A DNA stretch of 64,000 nt from Ligustrum vulgare (Eukaryota > Streptophyta > Magnoliopsida > Lamiales > Oleaceae): positions 56,690,234-56,754,233 of the forward strand of contig OY743174.1 in assembly GCA_963555705.1 (NCBI GenBank). Direction: 5' to 3'. Below the pieces are notes generated by a model. The model saw only the letters and a list, made by a program, of their open reading frames with translations, searched no databases and was not told the origin of the DNA. Position numbers and translations under genes: made by a program. Below are positions 60,578 through 64,000 of this stretch, one piece after another. The stretch's first letter is position 1; each line of letters opens with the position of its first letter.

Positions 60578-61945
60578 TCTTAATATATATATTAACAGGA
60601 TAGTTGGCTCCTATTTTCCCGCCAAAACTGCTGTCATATTTTTTTATTTTATTTTTTAGAAAATGGTCAAAATATGGTTTTTCGTTGTCTGGTGCAATAT
60701 CATTAATTAATAAACTATCATTAATATCAATTGCACGTGGATCAATGCATTGATACTGAAAAAATGTTTAATCATTTTTTTTATCGTAAATTTTTTTTTT
60801 TATCGTATAAAATTTTTTTTTATCGTAAAATGTGTAATAATTTATATAATGCAAATGGTCCATGCACATTAATATTTATTGTATGTTATATTATGAAGCA
60901 GTTAACGTCCAAGGAGTGTTGAGAATATTTCTAACTAAAAATTTCTATATGGCTAAAAAATTAAATATATATATATATATTTTTTTAATTTTTAATTTTT
61001 TTTTCGTTTATATAAACTAATGCAAGTAATAAAAAAACATTGTTGTTTTCAATAAAATGGGGTTTTTTTTATTTTTTATTTATTTATTTATTTTGGCTAT
61101 GGGCATCCTTTATGCTATTAAAGCTTTGTATTATTTAATATTTAATATCCATTTTTTATTATTTATTATTTATTTATACATTTTTTTTTCTCGAGGTTAA
61201 TGTTTATGTATGGTTTTTTATGGATCATTTATCCAAATAAGATGAATAATTGGACTTTCCACCTACCCATATAACTATTTCTATAAGTTTAATTTTATTA
61301 TTTAAACTATGCTTTTAACCACATAATTTCGAAAATATGCAATGTCATACAAATTATCGAATGAAGAGACGACTTCTTCAGTCCAAATAAAATAATATTA
61401 TCCAGGATAATATTTCTGCTCATTCAAATTTATAAAAGATCTCTAATTTCTGATACGAAAATGAAAAGATAAAAATAAGCATCATATAGTTGGATAACCA
61501 AATTTTTTATATTGATTTGAAGAACATATTATGTAACATTCATGAATAGGAAAAAAAAATATATCTGTGTGTAAAATATATAGAAATTGTTTCTTACTTT
61601 TATTTCTTATTATCATTATTATATTTTAACATTACTAAAAAAAGGATTATTTGTAACGTTGAGCAACACTAACACAATCAATAAAAATCATTGTGAAATA
61701 AGAAGAAATAAATAAATTTATTAAAAATGCATATATATTTTTTAAAGAAGTGTTTTGTAATTTACATTGAATTTTGCTATTGAATACTTTTTTGTTTCTT
61801 CATATTCTTTCCCATAATATTTAAATTTAATTATTTTCGTTATATATTTCCCACATTTTCATTAATTATTAAATATATTTAATTACTTATTCATTAATTA
61901 ATTGTTATAATTTTTTCTCGTGCAACGCACGGGTGCGAATACTAG
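60578..61945 (+). mobile_element. Helitron unit 6, complete ends
   Basis: It starts A|TCTTAATATATATATTAAC with TATTTTCCCGCC, and ends GCAACGCACGGGTGCGAATACTAG|T. The insertion between A and T with TC..CTAG ends is the Helitron signature. The interior differs from units 1-5 and is AT-rich with poly-T runs; no gene is seen. Confidence 0.85.
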
Positions 61946-62925
61946 TTATTGGAAAAAAAAAATTATGGTGTCCTCGAAAAGCGTGTACAGACACTATTTA
62001 TATGCATTAATATTATTTTATGCGAGTGGCTTAAAATAATATTATAACAAAGGGGTTGTTGTGACCATTTACTCACCTTAAATAATTGTCACTTTTTAAT
62101 AAGTTAAATCTCTTTTTAAGATCATCACTTTACACAAAATAGTTCTTTGCTATTATTTAAAAATATAGTAGAGACTAGAGTGGATCAATAATAATATATA
62201 TTTATTAATATTGAAGGATGTAAAGAAATTTTTGTGATGTAATTATATTAAAATAAGTTTTCAAAGAATAAATTGTAGTCGCACTACGTGAATTTCAATG
62301 TTGAATAAAAATAAATCCAACTTCACCGCAAGGTTGAGAAACGATTTGGAAATAATAAACTGATTAATAGCATGCTTTTGTGTTTTGAGAACGTCCAAAT
62401 CAAATGTGTAATCATTCTAACCAAGTTAATATAATTTATAAATTCAATCAAACATAAATACTGGAGTTAAAAAGTCAATCCAATATTGAGGGAAAAGCTA
62501 GAATTATTAAATGCCACCAAGAGCAAGTCAATTTTTTTTTTTTTTTTTTAATATCTTGAACCCACGATTGGAGTGTGTGTGTGTGTATTACTTATAAGTC
62601 AATGAATAAATTTCAAAATAAATAATTCTTTAATATTGAATTTGAAAATAAACAAAATGGATTTCTTTTAAACTTATCTCGATAGTGCTCATGGATGGAT
62701 TCAGAGGGTTGCAAGTTCAGCCGATCGCTTGTGCTGAATTCCCAATTTTTTTTTTAACCTTATAATTTTGACTTCAATTTTTTTCCTTTTAACCTTGTAG
62801 TGGCCGTTCGTACTGAATGAAATTCGTTCGTACTGGATCAATTTCCTGCATTCGTCACTGATAGTGCTTCTTTTGTTAAAAGTTTTGTGTTTGCCTTCGT
62901 TTAGTGACAATGTAGTGGTTTATAA
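61946..62925. other. Intergenic DNA
   Basis: AT-rich, with a poly-T run at 62531-62549 and (GT)n at 62574-62587. The ORF on the - strand at 62701-62910 has no recognisable domain. Confidence 0.5.
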
Positions 62926-62930
62926 ACTGA

Positions 62931-63250
62931 TTAATTTATGATTTTGAGGTAAGATGTGTGGTTAAAAAGTGGGAGAGAAAATGTGTGTAGTTAAAAAGTG
63001 ATTTAGGAAATTGCCATTTATCAAACGGAGGCTAAAAATATGTTTTTTTTTTTTAATGTTTTCGAAGTAAGATGTGTAGTTGCAAAGTAGAGATATAAAA
63101 TATGTGTGGTTAAAAAGTGATTTGAAAAATTGACATTCACTAAATGGCTAAAAATGTGTTTTTTCAATATTTTTGAGATAAGATGTGTGGTTGAAAAGTG
63201 AAGAAAAAATACGTGTTACTAAAAAATGATTTGAAAAATTGTATTTTTTA
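62931..63250 (+). repeat. Tandem array of MITE interior, three copies
   Basis: The phrase TTTGAGGTAAGATGTGTGG and its variants recur at about 62946, 63065 and 63175, each followed by a GTGTGGTTAAAAAGTGATTT-like phrase. The unit is about 110-119 bases. The same phrase is found singly in MITEs elsewhere in the window. Confidence 0.75.
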
Positions 63251-64000
63251 GGCCTTGTTCAGCAACAGAAATGAAGGAATTTGAATTATTTGGTTGATTT
63301 ATTTGTGTTTTTTAGGTAAAACGTGAGGTTGAAAATTGGATAGAGAAAATGCGTGTGATTAAAAAGTGGTATGAAAAATTGTGTAAATTAAGGCCTCGTT
63401 CTCTTTGCTATTTTGAGGTCATTTTCTGTTTTTATTTTCGAAAACGCATTTGGAAAAAAAAAAAAAATTGTATACAAAACGCAAAACGTCCAAAACCTCG
63501 TTTTGGGCGTTTTGTGTCTATTTCGACAAAAAATGTCCAAAACGCGAAAAACGGGTTTTGGGAATTATTATTATTATTATTATTTTTATGAATTATCCTA
63601 ACTTGAAACTAAGTTTAATATAAAATTTTAATTTTAATTTTAATTTATTAATTTTGTTAGAATTATCCAAGTTTGGAACTAAGCCTAAATAAAGATTTTT
63701 TTTTTTTTGGATAATTATCCTAACTTAGAACTAAACTTAAATAAAATTTTATTGAATTCAATATCAACATTACAAAAAAAAAAAAAAAAAAAAATGAAGT
63801 GAGAATTCTTGTAATATTTCAAAAAATGCTTTGATAAATTGACTCTGGTGATTTTGAAAGAACTTGTATATTTTGTATTTTAATAACATTAGAGTTTTCT
63901 CAAATCCCGAACCTAACCAAGCTGTATTAATATAGACTCTTAATGCTCACATTAGTGTGTTGTATGTAGCCATGTTTTCAGTATATTGTAAAAGGAAATT
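63251..64000. other. MITE remnants and AT-rich DNA at the window edge
   Basis: GGCCTTGTTCAGCAACAG (63251) and GGCCTCGTTCTCTTTGC (63392) look like MITE left ends placed in series. The phrase ACTTGAAACTAAGTTTAATA is repeated with variation at 63601, 63672 and 63722. Poly-A/T runs lie at 63690-63708 and 63772-63794. No gene is supported. Confidence 0.5.

Overview
This 64-kb window is nuclear DNA of a flowering plant, probably a eudicot. It is AT-rich, has spliced genes whose predicted proteins match plant APC11 and RCI2, and is otherwise filled with plant-type transposable elements. Nothing bacterial, organellar or CRISPR-like was seen. The species cannot be named from the sequence.

Only two host genes look intact, and they sit close together. 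At about 4.9-8.8 kb on the + strand is APC11, the RING-H2 subunit of the anaphase-promoting complex (84 aa, three coding exons, a probable 5'UTR intron, an E2F-type site upstream). Its first coding intron has hallmarks of the minor (U12) spliceosome and no simple GT-AG solution. At 9.35-9.74 kb on the - strand is a small RCI2/PMP3 membrane protein gene with a TATA box and a G-box; its last intron is largely a TA/CA microsatellite.

The rest is a layered record of mobile elements. From left to right: a degenerate Ty1/copia pol remnant (1.7-3.2 kb); a repeat with a GC-rich core (3.4-4.6 kb); Tourist-like MITEs, two of them inside APC11 intron 2; a Pack-MULE-like element carrying a dead RabA-type GTPase fragment (11.0-12.4 kb); a tRNA-derived SINE with a perfect 16-bp target duplication (12.7-12.9 kb); an old L1-type LINE (16.6-22.2 kb, - strand) nested in another repeat; a small MULE-like element (22.7-23.6 kb); a Stowaway MITE holding a nested hAT MITE (24.3-25.0 kb); three larger hAT elements, one with a broken ZMYM1/TTF-type transposase (27.9-33.4 kb); a solo LTR (33.8-35.25 kb); and two foldback MULE-like elements with exact 9-bp target duplications (35.3-38.5 kb).

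At 39.4-49.1 kb lies a decayed Ty3/gypsy element of the Tat lineage on the - strand. It has a truncated 3' LTR, gag, protease, RT, a second RNase H domain, integrase, a 49-bp minisatellite, and an antisense (+ strand) ORF between integrase and the 3' LTR. From 52.2 to 61.9 kb there is a head-to-tail array of about six Helitron units. One carries remnants of the Rep/helicase gene. Two near-identical units share an unusual tail that lacks a Helitron 3' end, and a different Helitron starts after each.

No unknown protein-coding system was found. The observations most worth following are the Helitron array, the Pack-MULE, the APC11 intron, the paired foldback elements and the antisense ORF of the Tat element. 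Boundaries marked by target-site duplications are read directly from sequence; family names come from recognition of motifs, without database searches.
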